64,000 nt of DNA from Deltaproteobacteria bacterium (GTDB taxonomy: Bacteria > Desulfobacterota > Desulfobacteria > Desulfobacterales > JAFDMD01): NCBI GenBank assembly GCA_019306065.1, contig JAFDMF010000001.1, positions 21,244-85,243 of the forward strand, read 5' to 3'. The first letter of the stretch is position 1, and each line of letters begins with the position of its first letter. The notes under the pieces were generated by a model, which had not been told where the DNA came from, did no database searches, and saw only the letters and a list, made by a program, of their open reading frames with translations. Made by a program: the position numbers and the translations under genes. This document shows, piece after piece, positions 27,060 through 37,027 of this stretch.

Positions 27060-28484
27060 TTAGTATCTGTAAAAATCCGGCTTAAACGGACCGTCAACAG
27101 ACACTCCTAAATAATCCGCCTGTTTTTTTGTAAGCTTTTCAAGCGAAGCGTCAAACCGTTTTAAATGAAGGCGCGCTACCTCTTCATCTAATTTTTTATC
27201 AAGAACATAAACCTGTTTTTCCAATTTTTCGGAAACAAGTTTTATCTGAGCCAAACACTGATTTGTAAAGCTTGCGCTCATTACAAAACTTGAATGCCCT
27301 GTAGCGCAGCCTAAATTTACAAGTCTTCCTTCAGCAAGAACTACTATGGATTTGCCGGATTTTAAACGCCATCTGTCAACTTGAGGCTTTATATTTTCTT
27401 TTATGCAGTCTTTATTGTTTTCAAGAAAAGACATCTCTATTTCGCTGTCAAAATGCCCTATGTTGCATATTATAGCTTCATCTTTCATCATCTCCATATG
27501 CCTGCCTGTTATAACGTCGCAGCAGCCGGTAGCGCTTACAAATATATCTCCCATTTTTACCGCCTTTTCCATAGTTATAACTTCATAGCCCTGCATTAAA
27601 GCCTGCAAAGCGCATATAGGATCTATTTCCGTAACCATTACTCTCGCGCCAAATCCCCGCATAGACTCGGCGCAGCCTTTGCCTACGTCTCCGTATCCGC
27701 ATACAACTACAACTTTACCGGCAATCATTATATCCGTAGCCCTTTTAATGCCGTCCGCCAAAGATTCTCGGCATCCGTAAAGGTTATCGAATTTTGATTT
27801 GGTAACGGCATCATTTACATTTACCGCCGGAAACAAAAGGTTGTTTTCAGAAGCTAATTGATAGAGTCTGTGAACTCCCGTTGTGGTTTCTTCGGAAACT
27901 CCTTTTACTTTGGAAGCTATATTTGTCCAAAATTTCGGGTCTTTTGTATAAACCTCTTTAAGACGCCCTACAAGACATCTCATGTCTTCGCTGTCATACT
28001 CTTTATCAAGCAAAGACGGGTCTTTTTCTATATCTACTCCATAATGAATAAATAATGTAGCGTCTCCTCCGTCATCTACTATTAGATCGGGACCCGTATT
28101 ATCGGGCCAAATTAACGCCTGATGTGTACACCACCAATATTCTTCAAGATTTTCCCCTTTCCATGCAAAAACTGCGGCGGAACCTTTTTTTGCTATTGCC
28201 GCCGCCGAATGATCTTGAGTGGAAAATATATTGCAGCTTGCCCATCTTATATCGGCTCCAAGCTCTTTTAAGGTATCTATAAGCATAGCGGTTTGTATTG
28301 TCATATGGAGACTGCCGGTAATTTTAAGCCCTTTTAACGGCTTTTTATCCCCGTATTTTTCCCGTATAGCCATAAGCCCCGGCATTTCGTTTTCGGACAA
28401 CGCCATCTCTTTTATTCCGAAATCCGCCAAATTAATATCCGCCACTTTAAACGGAAGCGAAGTATCTAACTGCAAAAAACTCAT
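27060..28484 (-). CDS. ahcY: Adenosylhomocysteinase
   Basis: 474 residues, the long bacterial form. It splits S-adenosylhomocysteine into adenosine and homocysteine with NAD, clearing the product inhibitor of methyltransferases. Visible features: [20 protein letters not shown], the substrate region [11 protein letters not shown], the NAD-binding [20 protein letters not shown] and [19 protein letters not shown], and the C-terminal [20 protein letters not shown] ending in a Tyr. It lies 21 bases after metK in the same direction, forming a methyl-cycle unit. Confidence 0.98.
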   Translation of the reverse strand: MSFLQLDTSLPFKVADINLADFGIKEMALSENEMPGLMAIREKYGDKKPLKGLKITGSLHMTIQTAMLIDTLKELGADIRWASCNIFSTQDHSAAAIAKKGSAAVFAWKGENLEEYWWCTHQALIWPDNTGPDLIVDDGGDATLFIHYGVDIEKDPSLLDKEYDSEDMRCLVGRLKEVYTKDPKFWTNIASKVKGVSEETTTGVHRLYQLASENNLLFPAVNVNDAVTKSKFDNLYGCRESLADGIKRATDIMIAGKVVVVCGYGDVGKGCAESMRGFGARVMVTEIDPICALQALMQGYEVITMEKAVKMGDIFVSATGCCDVITGRHMEMMKDEAIICNIGHFDSEIEMSFLENNKDCIKENIKPQVDRWRLKSGKSIVVLAEGRLVNLGCATGHSSFVMSASFTNQCLAQIKLVSEKLEKQVYVLDKKLDEEVARLHLKRFDASLEKLTKKQADYLGVSVDGPFKPDFYRY

Positions 28485-28505
28485 AATATAATTATCTCCT
28501 TTTTA

Positions 28506-29675
28506 TTATAACCCTGCTTTTTCTCTTATAATATCTGCCTTATTGGTTTTTTCCCATGTAAAACCGGGCTCGTTTTTTCCGAAATGTCCGTAAGCCGCCG
28601 TTCTTTTATAAACAGGCTGCAAAAGATCAAGGTATTCGATAATAGCGGCAGGTCTTAAATCAAAAACTTCATTTACAATTCGCGCCATACGCTCTTCGGA
28701 AACTACGCCTGTTCCCATAAGATCAACTAAAACAGATACCGGCTGGGCTACTCCTATGGCATAAGCTATCTGAACTTCGCATTTTTTAGCGGCGCCGGAA
28801 GCTACGATGTTTTTGGCTATATGTCTCGACATATAAGAGCCGGATCTATCCACTTTGGAAGGGTCTTTTCCGGAAAAACAGCCTCCGCCATGGCTGCCGT
28901 TGCCGCCGTAAGTATCAACTATAATCTTACGCCCCGTAAGCCCGCAGTCTCCCATAGGTCCGCCTATTATAAACTGCCCTGTAGTATTAATAAAATATTT
29001 GGTCTCTTTTTTAATCATTTGCTGCGGAATAACCTTTTTTATAACCTCTTCTATAATAGCCTCTTTTAATTGATTGTAAGGTGCGTCCGGGTTATGCTGA
29101 GCCGCTATTACTATAGCATCTACATGTTGAGGTATTCCGTCTTCATACCTTATAGTTACCTGCGACTTTCCGTCCGGCCTTAAAAAATCAAGGGTTTTAT
29201 CTTTTCTAACCGCCGCAAGTCTTTTGCATAAAGAATGAGCGTAACTTATTGGCATCGGCATTAAACTTTCGGTTTCATCCGTCGCAAAACCGAACATAAG
29301 CCCCTGATCTCCCGCTCCCTGATCTTTAAAAAGCCCTTTTCCTACGTCAACTCCCCGAGCTATATCCGGCGACTGCCTCCCTATGCTTGTAACAACCGAA
29401 CATGTTCGGTAATCAAAACCCATATCCGAAGAATCATATCCTATTTCCGCAATCGTATCGCGTGCTATCCGAGTCATATCTACATAACAATCCGTGGTTA
29501 TTTCGCCGGATATAAAGGCAAGCCCCGTAGTTACAAGAGTTTCGCATGCCACGCGGCATCCTTTATCTTGCGCTATAATAGCGTCTAATATTGAATCCGA
29601 TATTAAATCCGCCACTTTGTCCGGATGCCCTTCCGTTACGGATTCCGAAGTAAACAAATGTGATTTTTTACTCAT
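28506..29675 (-). CDS. metK: S-adenosylmethionine synthetase
   Basis: 389 residues, standard size. It makes S-adenosylmethionine from methionine and ATP. Motifs: [20 protein letters not shown] at the start, [16 protein letters not shown], and the P-loop-like [20 protein letters not shown] with the metal and ATP ligands. No SAM or SAH riboswitch is seen in the 59 bases before it, so the three-gene run panC-metK-ahcY is probably expressed from upstream of panC. Confidence 0.98.
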   Translation of the reverse strand: MSKKSHLFTSESVTEGHPDKVADLISDSILDAIIAQDKGCRVACETLVTTGLAFISGEITTDCYVDMTRIARDTIAEIGYDSSDMGFDYRTCSVVTSIGRQSPDIARGVDVGKGLFKDQGAGDQGLMFGFATDETESLMPMPISYAHSLCKRLAAVRKDKTLDFLRPDGKSQVTIRYEDGIPQHVDAIVIAAQHNPDAPYNQLKEAIIEEVIKKVIPQQMIKKETKYFINTTGQFIIGGPMGDCGLTGRKIIVDTYGGNGSHGGGCFSGKDPSKVDRSGSYMSRHIAKNIVASGAAKKCEVQIAYAIGVAQPVSVLVDLMGTGVVSEERMARIVNEVFDLRPAAIIEYLDLLQPVYKRTAAYGHFGKNEPGFTWEKTNKADIIREKAGL

Positions 29676-29734
29676 AAAATAAGTTTCCTTTTTTTCGTTG
29701 AAAATTCGTCATGCGAGCGGTTACACCCGATTAG

Positions 29735-30553
29735 CTATTGGAATAGAATTATATTATCAATTAATCTTGTCCTACCCGCTTTAACGGCAAGAGCCATTAA
29801 AACCGGACGATCTATTATTTTAACCTCTTCAAAAAATTCAAAATCGCATATTGATATATAATCGATTAAAATTTCGTCAAAAGAATTTATTAATTTGGAA
29901 GCGGCATTTATAATTACTTCGGCTTTTTTTTCGCCTTTTTTAACGAGATTTTCGGCTTTTTTGAGCGCTTTGTAAAGGCTTAATGCAGAGTCTCTTTGAT
30001 TCTTTTTAAGATAAGCGTTTCGGGAGCTCATAGCAAGCCCGTCTGCTTCGCGGATAATCGGCGCTCCTATAATTTCAATATTAAAATTAAGGTCTTTTAC
30101 CATCCGAGAAACTATAACAAACTGCTGAAAATCCTTTTTGCCGAAAACCGCTTTATCCGGATTTACTATGTTGAATAGTTTTGTTAAAACCGTTGTTACG
30201 CCCTGAAAAAGAGCAGGCCTTGAAATGCCGCAAAGATGCTCGGATAGTTTTAATGTGTTAACATAAGTTTGATACCCCGCAGGATATAACTCTTCCGACG
30301 CTGGCGCAAAAACCGTTTCAACCCCTTCTTTTTTCAACAAAGCGCAGTCTCTTTCCAAATCTTTCGGATATGAATCAAGGTCTTCGGCAGGTCCGAATTG
30401 AGTAGGATTTACAAATATGCTCACTATAACTATGTCGCAAACCTTTTGTCCTATTCTTACCAAAGAAAGATGCCCTTCGTGCAGATACCCCATAGTAGGA
30501 ACCAAAACAATTGTTTTGCCGGATTTTTTAATCTGTGCGGATATCTTTTGCAT
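29735..30553 (-). CDS. panC: Pantothenate synthetase
   Basis: 272 residues. It joins pantoate and beta-alanine with ATP in coenzyme A synthesis. The nucleotidyltransferase HIGH-like site is MGYLHEGHLSLVR. FVNPTQFGPAEDLDSYPKDLERD, FGKKDFQQ and the KMSKS-equivalent GLAMSSRNAYLKK are all present. It is the first gene of the panC-metK-ahcY run; panB and panD are not in the window. Confidence 0.97.
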   Translation of the reverse strand: MQKISAQIKKSGKTIVLVPTMGYLHEGHLSLVRIGQKVCDIVIVSIFVNPTQFGPAEDLDSYPKDLERDCALLKKEGVETVFAPASEELYPAGYQTYVNTLKLSEHLCGISRPALFQGVTTVLTKLFNIVNPDKAVFGKKDFQQFVIVSRMVKDLNFNIEIIGAPIIREADGLAMSSRNAYLKKNQRDSALSLYKALKKAENLVKKGEKKAEVIINAASKLINSFDEILIDYISICDFEFFEEVKIIDRPVLMALAVKAGRTRLIDNIILFQ

Positions 30554-30630
30554 CTCTTCTATTTTGTTAATAATATTAATTTTTTACCTCGTTTTAAATT
30601 CGTTTTTTTGCTCTAAAATAAACTGCTCGC

Positions 30631-31078
30631 TTAACTGAAAAAGCGGTTATTGCGGAATTTATCGAATAGAGCCATTAATATCTCCTGTTGTCTGACCGGA
30701 AATTGTTTTAAAATTTTTCTCACGAGTTAATTGATCTGGCTTCTATCTTATCAATTTCTGATACTAATACCGCAAGCTCGGTTTGCGTCTCAAGAGCGAA
30801 TCAATAATTAATAAAATCAATGGTTTTTTCATCTATCTTTTCTTTATATCTTTCAAGCTGCTTATTGCTGTTGTTATTTATAAGCTCCTTCGCATTATTA
30901 AGTGATTCGTCTCCCGTTTTTTTAATTTTATCCATATTAATATCGGCGGTTTTTACCTTACATATCAATATAGACAATTGTATTGCCAAGCTGATATTTT
31001 ACCATCATAATCAGCCAAATTATAACAAACCGCCGTTTCAAAACTTCCTTGATAGCATGTTATTATTCGGATATAAAG
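30631..31078 (-). pseudogene. Degenerate coding remnants (possible restriction-modification fragment)
   Basis: Several short minus-strand frames look protein-coding but are broken. In order of reading: CYQGSFETAVCYNLADYDGK followed by ISAWQYNCLY (to about 30978), a frame with DESLNNAKELINNNSNKQLE and RYKEKIDEKTIDFINY (ending 30804), then ETQTELAVLVSEIDKIEARS (ending about 30722) and KILKQFPVRQQEILMALFDK (ending 30631). The ETQTELAVLVSEIDKIEA phrase resembles the coiled C-terminal ends of type I methylase/specificity subunits, but that is weak. The rest of the gap (30554-31263) holds one repeat module and no intact gene. Confidence 0.35.
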
Positions 31079-31191
31079 GATTTATTTTTTTAGACAAATT
31101 CTATCTATAAAAAAAATTAAAGTAAAATACATAAAAATAATGCGTTAGTAACGATATTGAGAAGAAAAAAACCTCGAATATTTTCTTGCCG

Positions 31192-31228
31192 TGTCATTTC
31201 GAGGAGCGCAGCAAGGAGAAATCTCACT
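31192..31228 (+). repeat. CGAAGCGAG-type repeat module before the fumarase gene
   Basis: GTCATTTCGAGGAGCGCAGC followed by AAGGAGAAATCTCAC. This is the same module as at 2248, 4290, 14909, 25023, 35539 and 38161. Confidence 0.65.
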
Positions 31229-31263
31229 AAAAAAGCCGAAAATTTTAAAAGGAGTAAAATATC

Positions 31264-32874
31264 ATGAACGATTTTAATTACATGGAAATGTTAAAAATTA
31301 AAAAAGATACAACCGAATATAAACTGCTTACAAAAGATTATATAAGCTTATCCGAATTTGAAGGCGAAAAAATTTTAAAAATAGCCCCGGAAGCCTTAAC
31401 CCTTATTGCAAAAAGGGCTTTTACTGATATCTCCTGCTATTTAAGAGCAAGTCATTTAAAACAGCTTGCAACAATTATTGAAGATAATCAAAGTTCTGCA
31501 AACGATAAATATGTAGCCGTAGAAATGCTTAAAAATGCGGTTATATCCGCGGAAGGAGTTTATCCTATGTGTCAGGATACGGGTACCGCTATTATAATGG
31601 GCAAAAAGGGGGGAAGGGTATATACGGGATGTTCGGACGAAAAAGCTTTATCTAAAGGAGTTTTTAAGGCTTACACAGAGAATAATCTGCGTTATTCCCA
31701 AAATATTCCGACAGATTTGTATGAAGAAAGAAACAGCGGGAATAATCTTCCTGCTCAAATAGAGATATACTCTACAAACGACGACGAATATAAATTTCTA
31801 TTTATTGCAAAAGGAGGCGGTTCCGCAAATAAGTCTTTTCTTTTTCAACAAACAAGGGCTGTTTTAAATCCCGAAACCTTATTGAATTTTTTAACCGAAA
31901 AAATCAAAGCAATAGGCACTTCCGCTTGCCCGCCTTATCATCTTGCTGTAGTTATAGGAGGCACATCTGCGGAATTTAATTTAAAAACCGTAAAACTCGC
32001 CTCTGCCGGATACCTTGATAATATCCCGACAAAAAGCGGAGAGGATTCTATAGGATTCAGGGTTTTGGAATTAGAAGAAAAATTGCTTGAAATTACAAAA
32101 AATTTGGGAATAGGAGCGCAGTTCGGAGGAAAATATTTCTGCCATGACGTAAGAATAATAAGGCTTCCCAGACACGGAGCGTCATGTCCTATAGGCATAG
32201 GTGTAAGCTGCAGCGCGGATAGAAATATTAAAGGCAAAATCACAAAAAAGGGTATCTTTTTGGAAAAATTAGAAAAAAATCCCGCAAAATATTTTACCCC
32301 CGTAACTGTTGAAGAAAACAAGGCGGTAAAGATAAATCTAAATGTTTCAATGGCGGAACTTATAGCGACGCTTTCAAAATATAAGGTAGGAACCGCGCTA
32401 AGTCTTACCGGAAAAATAGTGGTTGCAAGAGATATTGCTCATGCAAAACTTATGCAGCGTTTAAATGATACCAGCGAGCTGCCGAAATACTTTAAAGATC
32501 ATATTATATATTATGCAGGTCCGGCAAAAACTCCAAAAGGAGCGGCAGCCGGTTCTTTTGGTCCTACTACCGCCGGCAGAATGGACGCTTATGTTCCTAT
32601 TTTTCAAAAATGCGGGGCGTCTATGGTAATGCTTGCAAAAGGAAATCGCTCAAAACAGATAACCGAATCTTGTAAAAAATACGGAGGATTTTATCTTGGC
32701 TCGATTGGAGGGCCCGCTGCAAGGCTTGGAAAAGATTGTATAACAAAGGTTGAAATTTTGGAATATCCAGAACTTGGAATGGAAGCGGTTTATTCCATAG
32801 ACGTAAAAAATTTCCCGGCGTTTATTATAACTGACGATAAAGGAAACGACTTTTTTGACGGGCTTTTAAATTAA
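31264..32874 (+). CDS. Fumarate hydratase, class I (Fe-S, fused alpha-beta)
   Basis: 536 residues, matching the single-chain oxygen-sensitive fumarases FumA/FumB. It interconverts fumarate and malate with a [4Fe-4S] cluster. Cluster cysteines are seen in [22 protein letters not shown] and [11 protein letters not shown]. The C-terminal beta part begins near [12 protein letters not shown] and contains [20 protein letters not shown] and [20 protein letters not shown]. It suits an anaerobe with a partial or full citric acid cycle. A hairpin terminator candidate follows. Confidence 0.96.
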   Translation: MNDFNYMEMLKIKKDTTEYKLLTKDYISLSEFEGEKILKIAPEALTLIAKRAFTDISCYLRASHLKQLATIIEDNQSSANDKYVAVEMLKNAVISAEGVYPMCQDTGTAIIMGKKGGRVYTGCSDEKALSKGVFKAYTENNLRYSQNIPTDLYEERNSGNNLPAQIEIYSTNDDEYKFLFIAKGGGSANKSFLFQQTRAVLNPETLLNFLTEKIKAIGTSACPPYHLAVVIGGTSAEFNLKTVKLASAGYLDNIPTKSGEDSIGFRVLELEEKLLEITKNLGIGAQFGGKYFCHDVRIIRLPRHGASCPIGIGVSCSADRNIKGKITKKGIFLEKLEKNPAKYFTPVTVEENKAVKINLNVSMAELIATLSKYKVGTALSLTGKIVVARDIAHAKLMQRLNDTSELPKYFKDHIIYYAGPAKTPKGAAAGSFGPTTAGRMDAYVPIFQKCGASMVMLAKGNRSKQITESCKKYGGFYLGSIGGPAARLGKDCITKVEILEYPELGMEAVYSIDVKNFPAFIITDDKGNDFFDGLLN

Positions 32875-32909
32875 TCTCCATAACTATAGTTAAAACATAA
32901 AAAAAATTT

Positions 32910-32940
32910 GCCCGTTTTCTACATTATGCGACGGGCTTTA
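32910..32940 (+). terminator. Terminator candidate after fumarase
   Basis: GCCCGT and ACGGGC arms, 15-base loop, then TTTAATAAAA. The stem is short and the U run imperfect. It lies 19 bases before rtcB, so rtcB probably has its own promoter or is read through. Confidence 0.45.
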
Positions 32941-32958
32941 ATAAAAACATAAAATAAG

Positions 32959-34125
32959 ATGAACAATACAATTACAACCGAAAAACTGCCAATAAAATTA
33001 TGGACAAACGAGATTGAAGAAGGGGCGTTGCACCAAACAAAAAATCTTGCAAATCACCCCTGCGCTTTTAAACACGTAGCAATTATGCCGGACGTTCACG
33101 AAGGATACGGTATGCCTATAGGCGGAGTTATAGCAGTAAAGGAAGCGCTTATTCCTAATGCGGTAGGGGTAGATATTGGCTGCGGAGTATGCGCGGTAAA
33201 AACAGATATTGATAATTTGGAAAAAAAACAGATTGAAACTATAGTATATAAAATAAAATCAGCCATACCTACAGGCTTTAAATGGCATTCAACCCCGCTT
33301 TCCGAAGATAAAATGCCTCAAATCTTATCCGAAGAATTAACTCTTATAGTATGTAAAGAATATAAAAAAGCAAGAAAACAACTTGGAACCCTGGGAGGCG
33401 GAAATCATTTTATAGAGATTCAAAAAGGAAAAGATAATTATATATGGATTATGATACATTCCGGAAGCCGCAATTTGGGAAAACAGATAGCCGATACATA
33501 TAACCGTTACGCAAAAAAATTTAACGAAAAATTATCAAATCCAATACCAAAAAGCTGGCAGCTTGCTTATCTGCCTATAGACAATAAAAAGGCGCAACAG
33601 TATAAAGCCGAAATGCAATATTGTATTTCTTTTGCTTTGGCAAACAGGCAAGCTATGATGGAAAAATCTCTTGAAATTTTAATAGATGTTACAGGCAGTA
33701 TAAATTATCAACCCTTGATTAATATAGCTCATAATTATGCCGCTTATGAAAAGCATTTTAAAAAAGATTTATTTATTCATAGAAAAGGCGCAACATCCGC
33801 AAAAAAAGGAGAAATCGGTATAATACCCGGATCTCAGGGAACAAACAGTTTTATAGTAAAAGGAAAAGGGAATCCGGAAAGCTTTAAATCATGCTCTCAT
33901 GGGGCTGGAAGAAGACTCGGAAGAAAACAGGCGGTTAAAGAACTTGATTTTAAAAAAGAGGTAGGACTGCTTGATAAAAAAGGTATTCTTCATTTTATAA
34001 GATCCCGTGTAGATTTAGACGAAGCCCCCGGAGCATATAAAAATATTGATACAGTTATAAAAAATCAGGCTGATCTTGTAGATATTATAGAAGAACTTGA
34101 ACCTTTGGCGGTTATTAAAGGGTAA
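32959..34125 (+). CDS. rtcB: RNA-splicing ligase RtcB family protein
   Basis: 388 residues, slightly shorter than E. coli RtcB (408). RtcB joins 3'-phosphate or 2',3'-cyclic phosphate RNA ends to 5'-hydroxyl ends using GTP and manganese. Metal-site residues are seen in MPDVHEGYGMPIGGV and GVDIGCGVCAVKT, then LGGGNHFIEI and IHSGSRNLGKQIA. The guanylylated His lies in SCSHGAGRRLGRK. No archease gene is adjacent. It converges with thiC, with 4 bases between the ends. Confidence 0.95.
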   Translation: MNNTITTEKLPIKLWTNEIEEGALHQTKNLANHPCAFKHVAIMPDVHEGYGMPIGGVIAVKEALIPNAVGVDIGCGVCAVKTDIDNLEKKQIETIVYKIKSAIPTGFKWHSTPLSEDKMPQILSEELTLIVCKEYKKARKQLGTLGGGNHFIEIQKGKDNYIWIMIHSGSRNLGKQIADTYNRYAKKFNEKLSNPIPKSWQLAYLPIDNKKAQQYKAEMQYCISFALANRQAMMEKSLEILIDVTGSINYQPLINIAHNYAAYEKHFKKDLFIHRKGATSAKKGEIGIIPGSQGTNSFIVKGKGNPESFKSCSHGAGRRLGRKQAVKELDFKKEVGLLDKKGILHFIRSRVDLDEAPGAYKNIDTVIKNQADLVDIIEELEPLAVIKG

Positions 34126-34129
34126 CCGC

Positions 34130-35416
34130 CTATTTTTTTAAAACTTCGTTCATGTTTTTTACAGCGCACATTTTACCGCACATAGTACATGTCTGTTCAT
34201 CTTCCGGAATAGAGCTTTCTCTATATATTTTCGCTTTTTCCGGATCAATTGCAAGCTTTAACATTTTATCCCAGTCTAAAGCAGCCCTTGCAGAAGACAT
34301 TCTATCGTCCCAATCTTTTGCTCCCGGAAACTTTTTTACAATATCTGCCGCATGAGCGGCTATTTTTGCGGCTATAATACCTTCTTTCATATCCTCTAAC
34401 GTAGGAAGTCTTAAATGTTCCGCAGGGGTTACATAACATAAAAAATCTGCCCCTTTTGCGGCGGCAATAGCTCCGCCTATAGCGCTTGTAATATGATCGT
34501 ATCCAGGAGCTATATCTGTTACAATAGGTCCTAAAACATAAAACGGCGCCCCGAAACATAACGATTTTTGCAAAACCACATTTGCCTCTATCTGATCAAG
34601 AGGAACATGCCCGGGACCTTCTATCATTACCTGAACATTTTTCTCCCATGCTCTTTTTGTAAGTTCCGCCAATTTTATCATCTCGTGTAATTGAGTTATG
34701 TCTGTAGCGTCATCTATACTTCCGGGCCTGCATCCGTCTCCCAAACTTAAAGTAACGTCATATTCAACGCATATATCAAGAAGTCTATCATAATATTGAT
34801 AAAAAGGATTCTCTTTATTATTTGCTTCCATCCATCTATATAACAAAGAGCCTCCTCTTGAAACTATCCCTGTTCTTCTTTTTCCGAATTTTATACTTTC
34901 TATAACCTCTTTGGTTAACCCTGCATGAATTGTCAAAAAATCAACTCCGTCTTCTACGTGAATTTTAACCACTTTAAAAAACTCATCTACGGTAATATCG
35001 GTTAATTCTTTATCATAAAAACCTACCGCATCATAAATAGGAACCGTTCCTATCATAGCGCTCGACATTTTTACCAATTTTTGTCTAAAATCTCTTGTTC
35101 TGCCAAAACAGCTTAAATCCATTATAGCTTCGGTTTTAAGCATAAGAGCATGTTTTACCTTTTCCATCTCAGCTTCTATATTTGGGCAGTCTTTTGAAAT
35201 TCCCAAATTAACGTTTATTTTAGTTCTCATAGATTCGCCGATAGCTTCCGGATCAAGAGATTTATGAGCTTTATTTGCAGGTATTATTACCTTCCCTTCG
35301 GCTATTTTAGATGCCAATTTTGTTATATTTATATTCTCCTTTTTTGCGGCTATTTCCATTTCTTTGGTTATTATGCCTTTTCTTGCGGCATCCATCTGAG
35401 TTGTATATTTCATCAT
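34130..35416 (-). CDS. thiC: Phosphomethylpyrimidine synthase ThiC
   Basis: 428 residues, the short bacterial form. A radical-SAM-like enzyme converting aminoimidazole ribotide to hydroxymethylpyrimidine phosphate for thiamine. The C-terminal cluster motif CTMCGKMC sits at the end. [40 protein letters not shown] and [20 protein letters not shown] are diagnostic. No TPP riboswitch motif was found by eye in the 276 bases upstream, which hold repeat modules instead. Confidence 0.98.
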   Translation of the reverse strand: MMKYTTQMDAARKGIITKEMEIAAKKENINITKLASKIAEGKVIIPANKAHKSLDPEAIGESMRTKINVNLGISKDCPNIEAEMEKVKHALMLKTEAIMDLSCFGRTRDFRQKLVKMSSAMIGTVPIYDAVGFYDKELTDITVDEFFKVVKIHVEDGVDFLTIHAGLTKEVIESIKFGKRRTGIVSRGGSLLYRWMEANNKENPFYQYYDRLLDICVEYDVTLSLGDGCRPGSIDDATDITQLHEMIKLAELTKRAWEKNVQVMIEGPGHVPLDQIEANVVLQKSLCFGAPFYVLGPIVTDIAPGYDHITSAIGGAIAAAKGADFLCYVTPAEHLRLPTLEDMKEGIIAAKIAAHAADIVKKFPGAKDWDDRMSSARAALDWDKMLKLAIDPEKAKIYRESSIPEDEQTCTMCGKMCAVKNMNEVLKK

Positions 35417-35443
35417 TTAATTTCCTATAATTATATTTACTAT

Positions 35444-35686
35444 TATGAAATTTCTCCTCGCCGCGCTCGTTGACATTACAGGGCAAAAAACTTCAACCGA
35501 AATAAGAAGCCTGTCCTGTCGAGGCTGCTATTTCATCCTGTCATTTCGAGCGAAGCGAGAAATCCATTTAACCCGTTTCCCTCCTACGTCTTATAATCAT
35601 CCTTTTTTTATGTCTATATCTCTTTAGTCATGGGACTTTCCTCTGCTTATATTAAGGAATAATTAGGAGATATCCAAGTTTATTTG
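35444..35686. repeat. Large composite intergenic repeat between thiC and the MoxR-type gene
   Basis: In order: an inverted CGAAGCGAG-type module (35444-35475), a linker with AACCGAAATAAGAAGCCTGT (as at 14890-14910), a plus copy GTCATTTCGAGCGAAGCGAG (35540-35559), an inverted ATAATCATCCTTTTTTTATG module (35593-35612), CCTCTGCTTATATT (35640-35653) and GGAGATATCCAAGTTTATTT (35666-35685). It is nearly a mirror image of the order at 44161-44275. Confidence 0.65.
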
Positions 35687-35692
35687 TTTTGC

Positions 35693-36532
35693 TTAAAACC
35701 GTCTTCTGTAACTAACATTTAAAGCCCTGTTGTAATCTCCGCTTTTTTTAAACAAAACTCCTAAAAAAGGAACATCGCCGGAAGAACAATTTTTTATATT
35801 AAAATCGGAATCTATATTAAGCGCTCTTATCCAATTTATTAATTCTCTTGTAGCCGGCTTTTTTTCTATTCCTTCCAATTCCCTTAATTGATAAAAAATT
35901 TTTATTATATTTTCGGTAAGACTCTTTTCCAAACTCGGAAAATGAACATCTATAATTTTTTTCATCATTTTAGGATCAGGAAAGGCTATATGATGAAAAT
36001 TACATCTTCCTAAAAAAGGATCTGAAAGATCCTTTTTCGCATTTGAAGTTATTATTATAATAGGTCTGTGTTTTGTGCTTATTGTTTTATCTGTTTCTAT
36101 AATATCAAACTCCATCTGATCCAAAACATCTAACATATCGTCTTGAAAATCTGTATCCGCTTTATCTATTTCATCTATTAAAAGAATGGCTTTTTTATCA
36201 TTTGTAAAAGCCTGTCCTATTTTACCCATTTTTATATAATCTTCTATATTACTTACGTCCCTTTTTGAATCTTTAAATCTGCTGTCATTAAGTCTAGTAA
36301 GAGTATCATACTGATAAAGAGCGTCTATAAGCTTCATACTAGATTTAACGTTTAATACTATAAGCGGCATATCTAAATACTTTGCTATTGCATGAGCAAG
36401 CATTGTTTTACCTGTTCCGGGCTCTCCTTTAAGTAAAAGCGGCATTTGCAACGCAATAGATATATTAACTATTTTTGAAAGTTCAGGATCAATAACATAC
36501 TTGTTATTTATAGAAAAGTTTTTATTTTCCAT
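35693..36532 (-). CDS. MoxR-type AAA+ ATPase
   Basis: 279 residues. Walker A LLKGEPGTGKTMLAHAIAKY, Walker B AILLIDEIDKADTDFQDDML, sensor 1 IIITSNAKKDLSDPFLGRC with the arginine-finger region, and a helical lid. MoxR-type ATPases usually work with a von Willebrand factor A (CoxE-like) protein to mature or remodel metalloenzymes. No such partner is next to this gene, which is divergent from dnaN. Family is clear, target unknown. Base usage is as AT-rich as in dnaN. Confidence 0.88.
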   Translation of the reverse strand: MENKNFSINNKYVIDPELSKIVNISIALQMPLLLKGEPGTGKTMLAHAIAKYLDMPLIVLNVKSSMKLIDALYQYDTLTRLNDSRFKDSKRDVSNIEDYIKMGKIGQAFTNDKKAILLIDEIDKADTDFQDDMLDVLDQMEFDIIETDKTISTKHRPIIIITSNAKKDLSDPFLGRCNFHHIAFPDPKMMKKIIDVHFPSLEKSLTENIIKIFYQLRELEGIEKKPATRELINWIRALNIDSDFNIKNCSSGDVPFLGVLFKKSGDYNRALNVSYRRRF

Positions 36533-37027
36533 ATTTATTTACTCCGTCATAATCCAAAATAAACTCTTAAAAGAGGTAAAAAAGAATGATTATAAAAATA
36601 ATAAATTTTAATATGCGATTATCAGATATTTAAATTATTGACAATAAATAGTTCCTTTTTTTATTGTCTTTTTATATATTTTAAAATACTATACTTTTTT
36701 TAATATTCACCCATGACTATATTATAGACACAAAAAGGGATGATTATGAAACTGATATGAGTTAAAATTTTTATCTACCTATAAAAAAGAAATCAAACTA
36801 TGTTAATTATAATGTTGAAAAAAAACGGATTATAAGCAGGTTTTAAACCGATTATTTTAAAGTATATAAAAAAAGTAAAATATTAATAAAATAAAAACTT
36901 TTTTCTTATCAAAAAAATATCTCTTTTTATAAAGAAATAAATACGTTAAATAAGATATTATAATTATGAACATAGTATTATAATAAATATTAATTTTAAA
37001 AGATAAATAGTTATAAGAGGTATGAAA
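36533..37027. other. AT-rich gene-free stretch upstream of dnaN
   Basis: About 490 bases without a gene between the divergent MoxR-type gene and dnaN. Visible: two plus copies of the CAAAAAGGGATGATTATGAA-type module (36574-36595 and 36731-36750) and a perfect inverted pair GACAATAAA/TTTATTGTC (36640-36648, 36660-36668) that overlaps a TTGACA at 36638. The stretch is AT-rich enough for an origin, but no convincing DnaA-box cluster was seen and dnaA is not in the window. Confidence 0.4.

Noticed and set aside
28485..29734. SAM or SAH riboswitch ahead of metK or ahcY
   Set aside because: The gaps of 21 and 59 bases are too short and show no conserved aptamer motif.
30820..31110. Plus-strand frame of 96 codons opposite the decayed region
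   Set aside because: Very hydrophobic, low-complexity mirror of the minus-strand fragments with no ribosome binding site; treated as a shadow.
35417..35690. TPP riboswitch ahead of thiC
   Set aside because: No thi-box bases were recognised; the gap is accounted for by repeat modules.
36533..37027. Chromosome origin before dnaN
   Set aside because: AT-rich and next to dnaN, but no cluster of TTATNCACA-like boxes was seen, dnaA is absent, and hand counts of G against C in sample lines gave no consistent strand flip.
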